Assembly: GCF_014650955.1 (NCBI RefSeq)
Contig: NZ_BMVY01000014.1
Location: forward strand, 124,001 to 188,000
Direction: 5' to 3'
Source: Streptomyces tauricus
GTDB lineage: Bacteria; Actinomycetota; Actinomycetes; Streptomycetales; Streptomycetaceae
DNA length: 64,000 nucleotides
The notes under the pieces are model-generated. The model was not told the DNA's origin and ran no database searches. It saw only the letters and a list, made by a program, of their open reading frames with translations. Both the position numbers and the translations under genes were made by a program. Below are positions 24,275 to 32,945 of the stretch, piece after piece; position 1 is the stretch's first letter; each line of letters begins with the position of its first letter.

Positions 24275-25345
24275 TCAGAGGGACTTCCCGAGCCGCGCGG
24301 ACGACGTCTGCGACGGGGAGGTCTCGGGCGTACGGCGCCTGCGGACGGCCCAGAAGACGCCCGTGCCCGCGACGATCGTGACGCTCACGCCGATCACGCC
24401 CGCGAGGCCGCCGGAGATCCGGCTGTCGGTGAGGCCCTCGACGCCGTAGTCGGCGAGCGGCGAGTCGGCGGCGGCGTGGTCCTCGACCTTGGAGTCGATG
24501 CCCTTGTCGGAGGCGACCTTCTCCAGGCCGTCGGGGTTCGCCGAGGCGTAGAAGCTGACGAAGCCGGCGAGGACGAGGGAGGTGGCGAGCCCCGCCAGCC
24601 ACACCTTGCGGTGGGACCGGGCCGCGACCGGGGCGGGGGCGGGTCCGGCGGCGGGGGTGTCGACCAGTTCGCCGTTGACCCGCAGCTTCAGGGGCGTGGT
24701 CAGGCCGCGGGCCCCGTACACGAGGTCCGGGCGTACGGCGATGACGGAGCCGACCGTCAGGGCGGTGATCGCGGCCTCGCCGATGCCGATGAGGACGTGC
24801 ACGCCGACCATGGCGGTGAAGACCTGCCCGATCGGGACGTCCGTGGTGCCGCCGACCGCGTAGATCAGCGTGAAGGCGACGGCGGCGGCCGGGACGGAGA
24901 TCACAGCGGCGACGAACGCCGAGACGGTAATGGACCGACGCTTCCTGGGCAGGAGTTTTACGAGGCCGCGGAAGACGGCGTAGGCCACGACCGTGGTGAC
25001 CACCGCCATGACCGTGATGTTCACGCCCAGCGCGGTGAGGCCGCCGTCCGCGAAGAGGATGCCCTGCATGAGGAGCACGACCGACACGCACAGGACCCCG
25101 GTGAAGGGGCCCACGAGTATCGCGGCCAGCGCGCCTCCGAGCAGATGTCCGCTGGTCCCGGCCGCGACCGGGAAGTTCAGCATCTGCACGGCGAAGATGA
25201 ACGCGGCGACCAGACCCGCGAGCGGTGCCGTGCGCTCGTCCAGTTCACGGCGGGCGCCGCGCAGGCTCACCGCGACCGCCGTGGCGGCCACGACGCCGGC
25301 GGCGACGGAGACGGGCGCGTTGATGAATCCGTCGGGCACGTGCAT
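24275..25345 (-). CDS. cbiM: CbiM-CbiN fusion, substrate subunit of a Ni/Co importer
   Basis: 356-residue fused S-component. Residues 1-205 are CbiM/NikM: it opens MHVPDGFI, whose N-terminal His2 is a metal ligand, and continues FPVAAGTSGHLLGG and PFTGVL. After a Pro/Ala linker, residues about 240-356 are a CbiN-like PDGLE domain (NPDGLEKVASDKG ... SPLADYGVEGL) with two membrane helices. Nickel versus cobalt cannot be told from the protein. The Nur-like box at 25407-25421 upstream favours nickel. The gene has GGAG before the ATG. Confidence 0.9.
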   Translation of the reverse strand: MHVPDGFINAPVSVAAGVVAATAVAVSLRGARRELDERTAPLAGLVAAFIFAVQMLNFPVAAGTSGHLLGGALAAILVGPFTGVLCVSVVLLMQGILFADGGLTALGVNITVMAVVTTVVAYAVFRGLVKLLPRKRRSITVSAFVAAVISVPAAAVAFTLIYAVGGTTDVPIGQVFTAMVGVHVLIGIGEAAITALTVGSVIAVRPDLVYGARGLTTPLKLRVNGELVDTPAAGPAPAPVAARSHRKVWLAGLATSLVLAGFVSFYASANPDGLEKVASDKGIDSKVEDHAAADSPLADYGVEGLTDSRISGGLAGVIGVSVTIVAGTGVFWAVRRRRTPETSPSQTSSARLGKSL

Positions 25346-25406
25346 GGAGGGCTCCGCTTCCGGGGGCAGGCCGACTGGCGATAACCGTTCGATGATAGTG
25401 GCTTAA

Positions 25407-25421
25407 TGCGAACAGTTTGCA
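25407..25421. promoter_or_regulatory. Nur (nickel uptake regulator) box
   Basis: TGCGAACAGTTTGCA fits the published Streptomyces Nur pattern TGCaa-N5-ttGCA with one deviation. On the minus strand it overlaps a possible -35 (TTGCAA) upstream of TATCAT at 25397-25392, 61 bases before the cbiM ATG. Nickel-bound Nur would block this promoter. Confidence 0.65.
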
Positions 25422-25464
25422 AGAGCGAGGTGACCCTGAATGCGACGACGACTCATCTGGGGGT

Positions 25465-25482
25465 GCATATCGGAAAATATGC
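25465..25482. promoter_or_regulatory. Inverted repeat upstream of the SsgA-like gene
   Basis: GCATAT-CGGAAA-ATATGC, perfect 6-bp arms, in an unusually AT-rich stretch 38 bases before the start codon. It may be an operator of the sporulation gene. Confidence 0.45.
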
Positions 25483-25520
25483 GACATTAGATAAGGATCA
25501 GTTCAAAGAGGGAGCGATCG

Positions 25521-25862
25521 ATGTCCGCCGTTGAGCAGTACGCGCGCGCCCACATCGTGACGGACGAGGCGCAGGATCCGCCCGCCGTGCCGGTGGCCCT
25601 TCGATACGACCCGGAGACCGACCCCCGACGGGTGCACATCATGCTGCCCGGCCATCACGAGTGGGTGTTCGCCCGCGACCTGCTCGAACGGGGGCTACGG
25701 GCGCCGGCCGCCGCCGGTGACGTACGCATCTGGCCCTGCGGCCGGGTCCAGGCCGTCATGGAGTTCCACTCGGCGAACGGAGTGGCGGTCGTGCAGTTCG
25801 AGGCGAAGACGCTGATCCGCTTCCTGCGCCGGACGTACACGGCCACCCCCGTGACCAGCTGA
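25521..25862 (+). CDS. ssgE: SsgA-like sporulation/cell-division protein, probably SsgE
   Basis: 113-residue member of the SsgA-like protein family, found only in morphologically complex actinomycetes, where the proteins guide septation and peptidoglycan remodelling in sporogenic hyphae. Core family features: VPVALRYDPETDP, the EWVFARDLLERGL helix, GDVRIWP and the closing ALTIRFLRRT-like helix. The ssgE symbol rests on neighbourhood memory (S. coelicolor ssgE lies beside two PBP genes and pmt); family membership itself is firm. AGAGGGAG precedes the ATG. Confidence 0.78.
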   Translation: MSAVEQYARAHIVTDEAQDPPAVPVALRYDPETDPRRVHIMLPGHHEWVFARDLLERGLRAPAAAGDVRIWPCGRVQAVMEFHSANGVAVVQFEAKTLIRFLRRTYTATPVTS

Positions 25863-25877
25863 GCCGCTGTACGCCCG

Positions 25878-27584
25878 TCAGCTGCCCGCCTTCAGCAGCG
25901 CCGCCACGATCGGACCCGCCGTCTCGCCGCCGTGGCCGCCCTGCTGGACCACGCCCGCGGCGGCCAGATCGCCCTTCCAGGCCGTGAACCAGCCGTTGGG
26001 CTTCTTCTGGTTGTCGACCTCCGCGGAACCGGTCTTGGCCCCGAAGTCGGGACCGAGCCCCGCCATGGCCTCGGCCGCCGTACCGGCCGCGGCCGTGTAC
26101 TGGAGGAGTTCCTTGAGCTGGGCCTGTGTGTCGGCCGACAGCGAGCGGGATCCCTTCGCGAGGGTCCGGTCGTCGACGGTCGGAGGCACCAGGTAGGGCT
26201 GGTGGAACGTGCCCGTCTTGGCCGTGGCGACGACCGACGCCATGTTCAGCGGGTTCATCCGCACCCCGCCCTGCCCGATCAGCGAGGCCGCCATCTGGGC
26301 CTGCGACTGCACCGGCACCGAGCCGTCGAAGGTCGGCACGCCGATCGCCCAGTTGTCCATGCCGAGGCCGAACACCTGCTGGGCCTGCTTGGTCAGGTCG
26401 TCGTCGCTCAGCTTCTTGGCCTGGCTGATGAAGGCCGTGTTGCAGGAGCGCGCGAAGCTCGCCTTGAACGTGCCGCCCTTGATCTCGAACTTGTCGTCGT
26501 TCTGGAACTTCCAGCCGCCGTACGTCGAGTACTTGGGGCAGGGGTGCTCCTTGTTCACCGAGGCGAGCCCCTTCTCGATGAGCAACGAGGCCGTGACGAT
26601 CTTCATCGTCGAGCCGGGGGCCAGCGAGCCCTGGAACGCGGTGTTGAAGCCGTGCCCCGAGTTCGCGACGGCCAGGATCTCGCCCGTGGACGGCTTGATC
26701 ATGACGGCCGACGCCTTGGACTTCGCGGCCGCCTGCTTCTCGGCGGTCGCCTGGAGGGCCGGGCTGAGCGTCGTACGGACCGTGCCCGGGGTGCCCTCGC
26801 TCAGCTCGAGGAGCGTCTTGTCGGGGTTCTTGTCGGAGGAGCCGGTCTTCTTCGTGCTCTCCGTGCCCTTGCTGTCCTCGGCGTCCTCGGAGCCGGCGCG
26901 GACCACCCGCAGCTCGACACCCGCCTTGCCGCCGGCCTTCTTGCCGTACTTCTCCCGCAGACCGTCCAGGACCGTCCCCAGGGAGGGGTACTCGGCCGTG
27001 GTCAGCTCGCCGCCGTCCCGGTCCAGGGCCTTGACCGGGGGTGTCCCGGCCTCGCCGGTGACCAGCTTGTCGCCGTCCTCCAGCTCCGGGTGCACGACCG
27101 CCGCATGCCAGTCGACCAGCGGTTTCCCGTCCTTGGCGCGACGCACGACGGTCAGCTCGGACTCGTACGCGAGAGGCTTGGTCAGGGTCTTGTACGCGAC
27201 CGTGCCCTTGACGGAGAACGGCACGGTGTCACCGGAGCGCTTCTTGGCGGTGAGCGTCACGTCCTCGACGTACGCCTCCTTGCCGTAGCCCGTGAGCAGG
27301 GCGCGCGCCGCCGTGGTGTCGTTCGTCGCCGCGGCGGCCTTGTCGACGTCACCGCTCTGCCAGGCCGTGAGGAAGGCGGTGGCCGCGGACTTCACCTCGG
27401 CCGCCGACAGCGGGCCGCTCTTCACGGCCTTCGCGCCGGAGGCCGAACCCGCGTCGGCCACCGCTCCGCCGCCGTACAGCGCGTAGACGCCGAACCCCGC
27501 ACCGCCCACGACAACGGCGATCATCCCGCCGATGACGGCGGGCTTCGTCCTGCCGCGCTCAGTCGCGCGCCTTCTGTTCCCCAC
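25878..27584 (-). CDS. Class B penicillin-binding protein 1
   Basis: 568-residue transpeptidase that cross-links peptidoglycan outside the membrane. A single N-terminal membrane anchor (about 14-38) is followed by a Ser/Ala/Asp linker, an NTF2-like MecA-N-type domain (about 58-160) and a linker domain. The transpeptidase has STMK (nucleophile Ser325), SCN (about 383) and KTGSAE (about 510). A Ser/Thr/Lys-rich insert lies at about 235-260. It converges on the SsgA-like gene with 15 bases between stops. A tandem paralogue lies 151 bases upstream. Confidence 0.92.
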   Translation of the reverse strand: MGNRRRATERGRTKPAVIGGMIAVVVGGAGFGVYALYGGGAVADAGSASGAKAVKSGPLSAAEVKSAATAFLTAWQSGDVDKAAAATNDTTAARALLTGYGKEAYVEDVTLTAKKRSGDTVPFSVKGTVAYKTLTKPLAYESELTVVRRAKDGKPLVDWHAAVVHPELEDGDKLVTGEAGTPPVKALDRDGGELTTAEYPSLGTVLDGLREKYGKKAGGKAGVELRVVRAGSEDAEDSKGTESTKKTGSSDKNPDKTLLELSEGTPGTVRTTLSPALQATAEKQAAAKSKASAVMIKPSTGEILAVANSGHGFNTAFQGSLAPGSTMKIVTASLLIEKGLASVNKEHPCPKYSTYGGWKFQNDDKFEIKGGTFKASFARSCNTAFISQAKKLSDDDLTKQAQQVFGLGMDNWAIGVPTFDGSVPVQSQAQMAASLIGQGGVRMNPLNMASVVATAKTGTFHQPYLVPPTVDDRTLAKGSRSLSADTQAQLKELLQYTAAAGTAAEAMAGLGPDFGAKTGSAEVDNQKKPNGWFTAWKGDLAAAGVVQQGGHGGETAGPIVAALLKAGS

Positions 27585-27735
27585 GGCTTCCGTTCCTTCG
27601 CTGCTTCCCCGACGTCCTCAACGGCTCTCTACGAGTCTTCGCCGGCTCCACGAGTCCCCGCACGGTTCCCGCATCCCCACCGGCTCTACTAGAACGAGAG
27701 CCACCACCCTAGAGTCCCGGCCTGTGCGGGTGAGT

Positions 27736-29370
27736 TCAGCCACCTGTCCGTAGCACAGCTGCGACAATCGGACCCGCCGCGTCCCCTCCGTGGCCGCCCT
27801 CCTCCGTCATGGCGGCGGCGGCGATGTCGCCGCGGAAACCGGTGAACCAGCTGTCGGACGTCTTCTGGCCGTCGACCTCCGCGGAGCCGGTCTTGGCGCC
27901 GATGTCACCGCCGAGCCCGGACATGGCCTGGGCGCCGGTGCCGCTGGTCGCGGTGAGGCGCATCATCTGCTTCAGCTGGGCGGCGGTGCCGGACGGCAGC
28001 CCGCGGGCGGTGGCCAGCGTACGGTCGTCGAGCTTCGGCGACACGAGGTAGGGCTGGCGGAACGTGCCCGTGATAGCGGTGGCCGTGACCGACGCCATGT
28101 TCAGCGGGTTCATCTGGATCTCGCCCTGGCCGATGGCGTTGGCGGCGCGGTTCGGGCCGCCGGAGGCGGGGACGCTCCCGTCGAAGGAGACGATGCCCGT
28201 CTTCCAGTCCTTGCCCAGACCGAACCGCTCCTGCGCCTCGGTGGTCAGCGACTCGTCCGTGAGCGGCCGCTCGTCGGAGCCGTCGATGAGCTTCACGAAG
28301 GCCGTGTTGCACGAGCGCATGAAGCTGTTGGCGAGCGTGGCCTTCTCGTCGGGCGCCATGCCCGTGAGGTTTTTGAATGTCTGGCTCTGCCAGGTGGCGG
28401 TCGCCGGACAGGGCGCCGGGCTGTTCATCGCGGTCACGCCGTTGTCGATCAGCATCGCCGCGGTGACGATCTTCATGGTGGAGCCGGGGGCGACCTTGCC
28501 CTGGAACGCCGCGTTGAAGGCGTCCCCGCGGTGGTTCGCGACCGCCAGCACCTCTCCGGTGCTCGGCTTCACGGCGACGACCGACGACTCCGCGTACCGC
28601 GTGACGGCCTTCTCCGCGGCGGCCTGCGCGCCCGCGCTGATCGTCGTACGGAGCTTGCCCGCCTTGCCCTTGGCGAGCGTCACCAGCGGGCTGTCACCGG
28701 CCTCCTCGCTCGCGTGCCGGATCGCGAGCTCGACCCCGGGGGAGCCGCCCGCCTTGTCGCCGTACCGGTCGCGCAGGGTGTCGAGCACGGGCCCGAGGGA
28801 GGGGTACTTCTCCTTCGTCAGGACGGTGCCGTCACGGTCCACCGCTTCGATGGGCGGGCTCGCCGCCTCGCCCGTGAGCAGGGTGTCACCGGTCTTGAGA
28901 TCCGGGTGCAGGACGGAGGGCCGCCAGTCGACGAGCGCCCGCCCGGTGGTCTTCCCGCGTACGACGCCCAGCTCGCTCTTGTACGTGAGCGGTTTGCTCC
29001 TGCCCTCGTACGAGACGGTGGCCGACACCTCGAACGGCACGGACGCGCCCGTTGCCGTACCGGGCGTGATCTTCACCTTCCCGATGTGTGCCTGGCCGCC
29101 GTAGGCGATGAGCAGTTCCTTGGCGGCGAGGGCGTTGTCGGTCAGGTCCGCGGCGGTGGCGGCGTCACCCTGCTCCCAGGCCGTGAAGAACTTCTCGGAG
29201 GTCTCCGCGACCTCGTCGTCCGAGGGCGGCCCGGTCTTCTCGGCACCGGCCGCCGCCGATCCGCCGTCCCCGCTGACGGCGCTCACGATGTTGTACGCGC
29301 CGTACCCCGCGCCCCCCACCATCACGGCGAACACCCCGCCGACGATGCCGACCTTGACCCCGTTCCGCAT
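27736..29370 (-). CDS. Class B penicillin-binding protein 2 (paralogue)
   Basis: 544-residue paralogue of the adjacent PBP with the same layout: anchor at about 6-30, NTF2-like MecA-N domain, linker domain, and a transpeptidase with STMK (Ser297), SCN and KTGSAE. It lacks the Ser/Thr-rich insert of its neighbour. GGAGGGGA precedes the ATG. A 26-base palindrome lies 31 bases upstream, so this gene is probably under dedicated control. Tandem duplication followed by divergence is the simplest origin of the pair. Confidence 0.92.
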   Translation of the reverse strand: MRNGVKVGIVGGVFAVMVGGAGYGAYNIVSAVSGDGGSAAAGAEKTGPPSDDEVAETSEKFFTAWEQGDAATAADLTDNALAAKELLIAYGGQAHIGKVKITPGTATGASVPFEVSATVSYEGRSKPLTYKSELGVVRGKTTGRALVDWRPSVLHPDLKTGDTLLTGEAASPPIEAVDRDGTVLTKEKYPSLGPVLDTLRDRYGDKAGGSPGVELAIRHASEEAGDSPLVTLAKGKAGKLRTTISAGAQAAAEKAVTRYAESSVVAVKPSTGEVLAVANHRGDAFNAAFQGKVAPGSTMKIVTAAMLIDNGVTAMNSPAPCPATATWQSQTFKNLTGMAPDEKATLANSFMRSCNTAFVKLIDGSDERPLTDESLTTEAQERFGLGKDWKTGIVSFDGSVPASGGPNRAANAIGQGEIQMNPLNMASVTATAITGTFRQPYLVSPKLDDRTLATARGLPSGTAAQLKQMMRLTATSGTGAQAMSGLGGDIGAKTGSAEVDGQKTSDSWFTGFRGDIAAAAMTEEGGHGGDAAGPIVAAVLRTGG

Positions 29371-29400
29371 CTCGCGTCCCCTCCCCGATCCTCCCCGCGC

Positions 29401-29426
29401 ACCGTTCTGAACGCGTTCAGAATGGT
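29401..29426. promoter_or_regulatory. Near-perfect palindrome upstream of PBP 2
   Basis: Central 18 bases TTCTGAACGCGTTCAGAA form a perfect palindrome (29405-29422). The next pair mismatches and the three outer pairs (ACC/GGT) match again. The length, symmetry and position 31-56 bases before the start codon are typical of a TetR- or LacI-type operator. Confidence 0.7.
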
Positions 29427-29548
29427 GTCCCTGCGTCGCACTGTATGCGGGGAGAGTGACGGATGGGGGCGGTGTTCCCCGATCGTTAGACGCGTCGAAC
29501 GCGCGAACCTCGGCTGCAGGACCGCGCCGGACGGCACGGGCCCGGCTG

Positions 29549-30007
29549 TCAGGCGGTGCACGCCTCGGCGATCGACAGGCTGTTCTCGTAGAGGTGGTGC
29601 CGGGTGATCCGGCCGTCCTCGACGGTCAGCCGCAGCGCGAACGGCCCCTCGAAGGACTTCCCCGTCGCCCGCACGGTCCCCGACAGCTGCCCCATCAGCA
29701 CGGCGTCCGTGCCGTCGACGAGGAGAACGTCGACGGAGGCCCGCGCGTCCTCGGGCACGGTGTACTTCATGATGTCCTCGAACTGCTCGCCGCACTCGAC
29801 GGCCGTGGACCGCGGCCGGATCCACGGCACGACCGGATTCGCGGCGAGCTGCCAGTCGACCCGATCGGCGAACAGCGCGACCAGCCGCCCGGTGTCCCCG
29901 GCGAGCCGAGCGGCAAGATACTCCTGCACACAGGCCCGGGTGGCGTCGGCGACGGACGAGTCACTGACACCCGAACTCGCGTCGCCGGCAGTAGACGTGA
30001 CGGACAT
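29549..30007 (-). CDS. NTF2-like/SnoaL-type protein
   Basis: 152-residue single-domain alpha+beta-cone protein. The helix VQEYLAARLAGDTGRLVALFADRVDWQL opens the fold, and beta strands (FEGPFALRLTVEDGRITRHHLYEN) close it. Such proteins may be isomerases, cyclases or non-enzymatic; no catalytic Asp/His pair can be assigned with confidence. GAGGAG lies before the ATG. The gene stands alone between the PBP genes and pmt. Confidence 0.8.
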   Translation of the reverse strand: MSVTSTAGDASSGVSDSSVADATRACVQEYLAARLAGDTGRLVALFADRVDWQLAANPVVPWIRPRSTAVECGEQFEDIMKYTVPEDARASVDVLLVDGTDAVLMGQLSGTVRATGKSFEGPFALRLTVEDGRITRHHLYENSLSIAEACTA

Positions 30008-30123
30008 GACGATCTCCTCGCTGCTGCGACCGGATCCCGGGGCCCCGAGCGGGGCCCCGTCGATGTGTCCGATCCTGCCGGGGGCGGGAGGAGGGGTCGA
30101 TTACTCCGGGGGTAATGGGCCGG

Positions 30124-31866
30124 CTACACCCACGTGTCCAGCCACATCCGGGCCCGCCACGAGTCGATCGGGATGGCCTCGCCCGTGTAGATCGGCCAGA
30201 AGTAGATGAAGTTCCAGGCGATCAGGAGGATCAGGACGCCCGCGGATGCCGCGCCGATGACTCGGCGGCGTTCCGTCGCGCCCGGGGGGCCCAGCATCGC
30301 GCCGGTCATCATCGCCACCGCCAGGCACAGGAAGGGGAGGAAGACCACCGCGTAGAAGAAGAAGATCGTGCGTTCCTGGTAGAGGAACCACGGGAGGTAG
30401 CCCGCCGCGATGCCGCAGACGATCGCGCCCGCCCGCCAGTCGCGGCGGAAGAGCCAGCGCCACAGGACGTAGAGGATCGCGAAGGCCGCGGCCCACCACA
30501 GGAGCGGGGTGCCGAGGGCCAGGACCTCGCGGGCGCACTTCTCGCCCGCGTCCGTCGGGCAGCCGTCCTTGCCGGGCAGCGGCGACTCGTAGAAGTACGA
30601 GACCGGGCGGCCCGTGACGATCCAGCTCCACGGGTTCGACTGGTACGTGTGCGGCGAGTGCAGGCCGACATGGAAGTCGTACACCTGGGTCTCGTAGTGC
30701 CACAGGCTGCGCCACCAGTCGGGGAACAGCCAGCCCCAGTCGCTGGTGCGGCCGTCGGCCGTGGCCCAGTTCCGGTAGTAGCCGCCCTTGCCGTCGGTGG
30801 CCGAGAAGAACCAGCCCGTCCAGGAGGCGAGGTACGTGATGACCGCTACCGGGACCGTCGAGAGGAACGCCCAGCCCACGTCGTGTTTGAGGACTGCCCG
30901 GTAGGGGCGGCGGGCGCCCGCCACGCGGCGTGAGCCGACGTCCCACAGGACCGTCATCAGGCCGAACGCGACCAGTACGTACAGGCCGTTCCACTTGGTG
31001 CCGATGGCGAGGCCGAGCATCAGGCCCGCGAGCAGGCGCCAGGGGCGGCGGCCGAGAAGGGTGTTCCGGGCTGCCTCCGCGTTCGGGCGTACGACTCCGT
31101 CGGCGTCCCGCGGAAGCGCCGCGGCCAGCCGTTCTCGGGTCTTGTCGCGGTCGACGACCAGGCAGCCGAACGCCGCGAGGACGAAGAACATCAGCACCTG
31201 GTCGAGCAGCGCGGTGCGGCTCATCACGAAGTGCAGGCCGTCCACCGCCATCAGCGCGCCGGCCAGGCAGCCGAGGAACGTCGAGCGGAACAGGCGCCGG
31301 CCGATCCGGCACAGCATCAGCACGGACAGCGTGCCGAGCAGGGCCGTCATGAACCGCCAGCCGAACGGCGTGAACCCGAACATCCACTCGCCGAGCCCGA
31401 TGACGTACTTGCCGACCGGGGGGTGGACCACGTAGGCGGCGTCCGTCGGGATGCGGACGTCCCCGCCGTTCTGCAGGATCAGCTCGTTGGCGTCCTTGGC
31501 CCAGTTGACCTCGAATCCGCGGTGGATGAGCGCCCAGGCGTCCTTGGCGTAGTACGTCTCGTCGAATATCACCGCCTTCGGGCTGCCCAGGTTCCAGAAC
31601 CGCATCAGGCCCGCCAGCAGCGTGATGAGCAGCGGGCCGCCCCATGCCGACCAGCGGACGATGCGTTCGGCGGCCTCCTGGCGGAGCCCGATCGCCGCCC
31701 ACAGACGTGGGCCGGGCTCGGTGTACGCGGGCACGAGGCGGTCGCGGACGTCGTCTCTGGATCCGGCCGCGTAGCCGAACCTGCGCAGCCGCTGCTGCCA
31801 CGGCGGCCGCTGCTCTTCGACGCCCTGTCCCTGCCGGGTGTCCGTGGAGGACGCGGTACTTGTCAC
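30124..31866 (-). CDS. pmt: Protein O-mannosyltransferase Pmt
   Basis: 580-residue GT39 mannosyltransferase, which transfers mannose from polyprenyl-phosphate-mannose to Ser/Thr of secreted proteins. It has about ten membrane helices. The first outer loop carries FDETYYAKD with the acidic catalytic pair, followed by HPPVGKYVIGLGEWMFG. A second large loop (HYETQVYDFHVGLHSPHTYQSNPWSW) precedes the C-terminal helices. The GTG at 31866 is chosen because TACGAT is six bases upstream (leaderless) and divergent from rsmI. A start 46 residues further upstream would read through the rsmI start region. Confidence 0.92.
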   Translation of the reverse strand: MTSTASSTDTRQGQGVEEQRPPWQQRLRRFGYAAGSRDDVRDRLVPAYTEPGPRLWAAIGLRQEAAERIVRWSAWGGPLLITLLAGLMRFWNLGSPKAVIFDETYYAKDAWALIHRGFEVNWAKDANELILQNGGDVRIPTDAAYVVHPPVGKYVIGLGEWMFGFTPFGWRFMTALLGTLSVLMLCRIGRRLFRSTFLGCLAGALMAVDGLHFVMSRTALLDQVLMFFVLAAFGCLVVDRDKTRERLAAALPRDADGVVRPNAEAARNTLLGRRPWRLLAGLMLGLAIGTKWNGLYVLVAFGLMTVLWDVGSRRVAGARRPYRAVLKHDVGWAFLSTVPVAVITYLASWTGWFFSATDGKGGYYRNWATADGRTSDWGWLFPDWWRSLWHYETQVYDFHVGLHSPHTYQSNPWSWIVTGRPVSYFYESPLPGKDGCPTDAGEKCAREVLALGTPLLWWAAAFAILYVLWRWLFRRDWRAGAIVCGIAAGYLPWFLYQERTIFFFYAVVFLPFLCLAVAMMTGAMLGPPGATERRRVIGAASAGVLILLIAWNFIYFWPIYTGEAIPIDSWRARMWLDTWV

Positions 31867-31928
31867 CGCGCCATCGTAGGGAACAGGTCTGTGTGAGTCC
31901 CGCGGGCCGCCCCTGCGAGGATGGAACC

Positions 31929-32804
31929 GTGACAGGAACCGATGGAACCGCGGCAGGAATCCTCGTACTCGCAGGCACGCCCATCGGGGACATCGCGGAC
32001 GCACCGCCCCGGCTGGCGGCGGAGCTGGCGGGCGCCGACGTCATCGCCGCCGAGGACACCCGGCGGCTGCGCCGGCTGACCCAGGGCCTCGACGTACAGC
32101 CGACCGGACGGGTCGTCTCGTACTTCGAGGGCAACGAGTCCGCCCGTACGCCCGAACTGGTCGAGGCGCTGGTGGGCGGCGCGCGCGTGCTGCTCGTGAC
32201 GGACGCCGGGATGCCGTCCGTGTCCGACCCCGGCTACCGGCTCGTCGCCGCCGCCGTGGAGAAGGACATCAAGGTCACGGCCGTACCGGGGCCGTCCGCC
32301 GTACTCACCGCGCTCGCGCTGTCCGGGCTGCCCGTGGACCGGTTCTGCTTCGAGGGCTTCCTGCCCCGCAAGGCCGGCGAACGGCTGTCGCGGCTGCGGG
32401 AGGTCGGGGACGAGCGCCGCACGCTCGTCTTCTTCGAGGCCCCGCACCGGCTCGACGACACGCTCGCCGCGATGGCCGAGGTGTTCGGGGCCGAGCGGCG
32501 GGCCGCCGTCTGCCGCGAACTGACCAAGACGTACGAGGAGGTCAAGCGCGGGCCCCTCGGGGAGCTGGCCGTCTGGGCCGCCGAGGGCGTACGCGGCGAG
32601 ATCACCGTCGTCGTCGAGGGCGCCCCGGAGAAGACCGAGGTGCTGGACGCCGGCGAACTGGTGCGCAGGGTGCGGGTGCGCGAGGAGGCGGGGGAGCGGC
32701 GCAAGGAGGCGATCGCCGCCGTCGCCGCGGACGCGGGCGTACCCAAGCGGGAGGTCTTCGACGCGGTCGTCGCGGCGAAGAACGCCGAACGCGCGGCGCC
32801 CTGA
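31929..32804 (+). CDS. rsmI: 16S rRNA (cytidine1402-2'-O)-methyltransferase RsmI
   Basis: 291-residue tetrapyrrole-methylase-fold enzyme that methylates C1402 of 16S rRNA. Seen: LVLAGTPIGDIADAPPR, AAEDTRRLRRL, YFEGNE, VTDAGMPSVSDPGYRL and VPGPSAVLTALALSGLPVDRFCFEGFLPRK, all near-canonical for RsmI, plus the C-terminal helical region. The GTG at 31929 has GAGGAT six bases upstream, so it is likely leaderless. Upstream ATGs at 31921 and 31942 are out of frame. Confidence 0.93.
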   Translation: MTGTDGTAAGILVLAGTPIGDIADAPPRLAAELAGADVIAAEDTRRLRRLTQGLDVQPTGRVVSYFEGNESARTPELVEALVGGARVLLVTDAGMPSVSDPGYRLVAAAVEKDIKVTAVPGPSAVLTALALSGLPVDRFCFEGFLPRKAGERLSRLREVGDERRTLVFFEAPHRLDDTLAAMAEVFGAERRAAVCRELTKTYEEVKRGPLGELAVWAAEGVRGEITVVVEGAPEKTEVLDAGELVRRVRVREEAGERRKEAIAAVAADAGVPKREVFDAVVAAKNAERAAP

Positions 32805-32945
32805 TCGAGCTTCTGTGCCCTTCCGGAGCGGCGCACTGATCCGAGCGCTGGGCCCGCCGGGAGCGGCGTCCTGATCGACCTCCGGCGCCCCCGGGGGCGG
32901 CGTCCCAATTGACCGCCCAGGCCCCCCGGGAGCGACGCCCCGCGC
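32802..32945 (+). repeat. Degenerate 35-bp repeat, about four copies
   Basis: Units of 34-35 bases with common pieces CTGATCGAnC ... GGAGCGGCGYCC start near 32802, 32836, 32871 and 32906 and decay toward the end. They begin at the rsmI stop and fill the first third of a 462-base gap. The rest of the gap shows GGGGAGCGCAC pairs but no gene or clear promoter. Confidence 0.55.

Noticed and set aside
25346..25520. Cobalamin riboswitch upstream of the CbiM gene
   Set aside because: Only a GCCAC fragment is present and the leader is about 60 bases; there is no room for a 200-base riboswitch. The Nur-like box explains control better.
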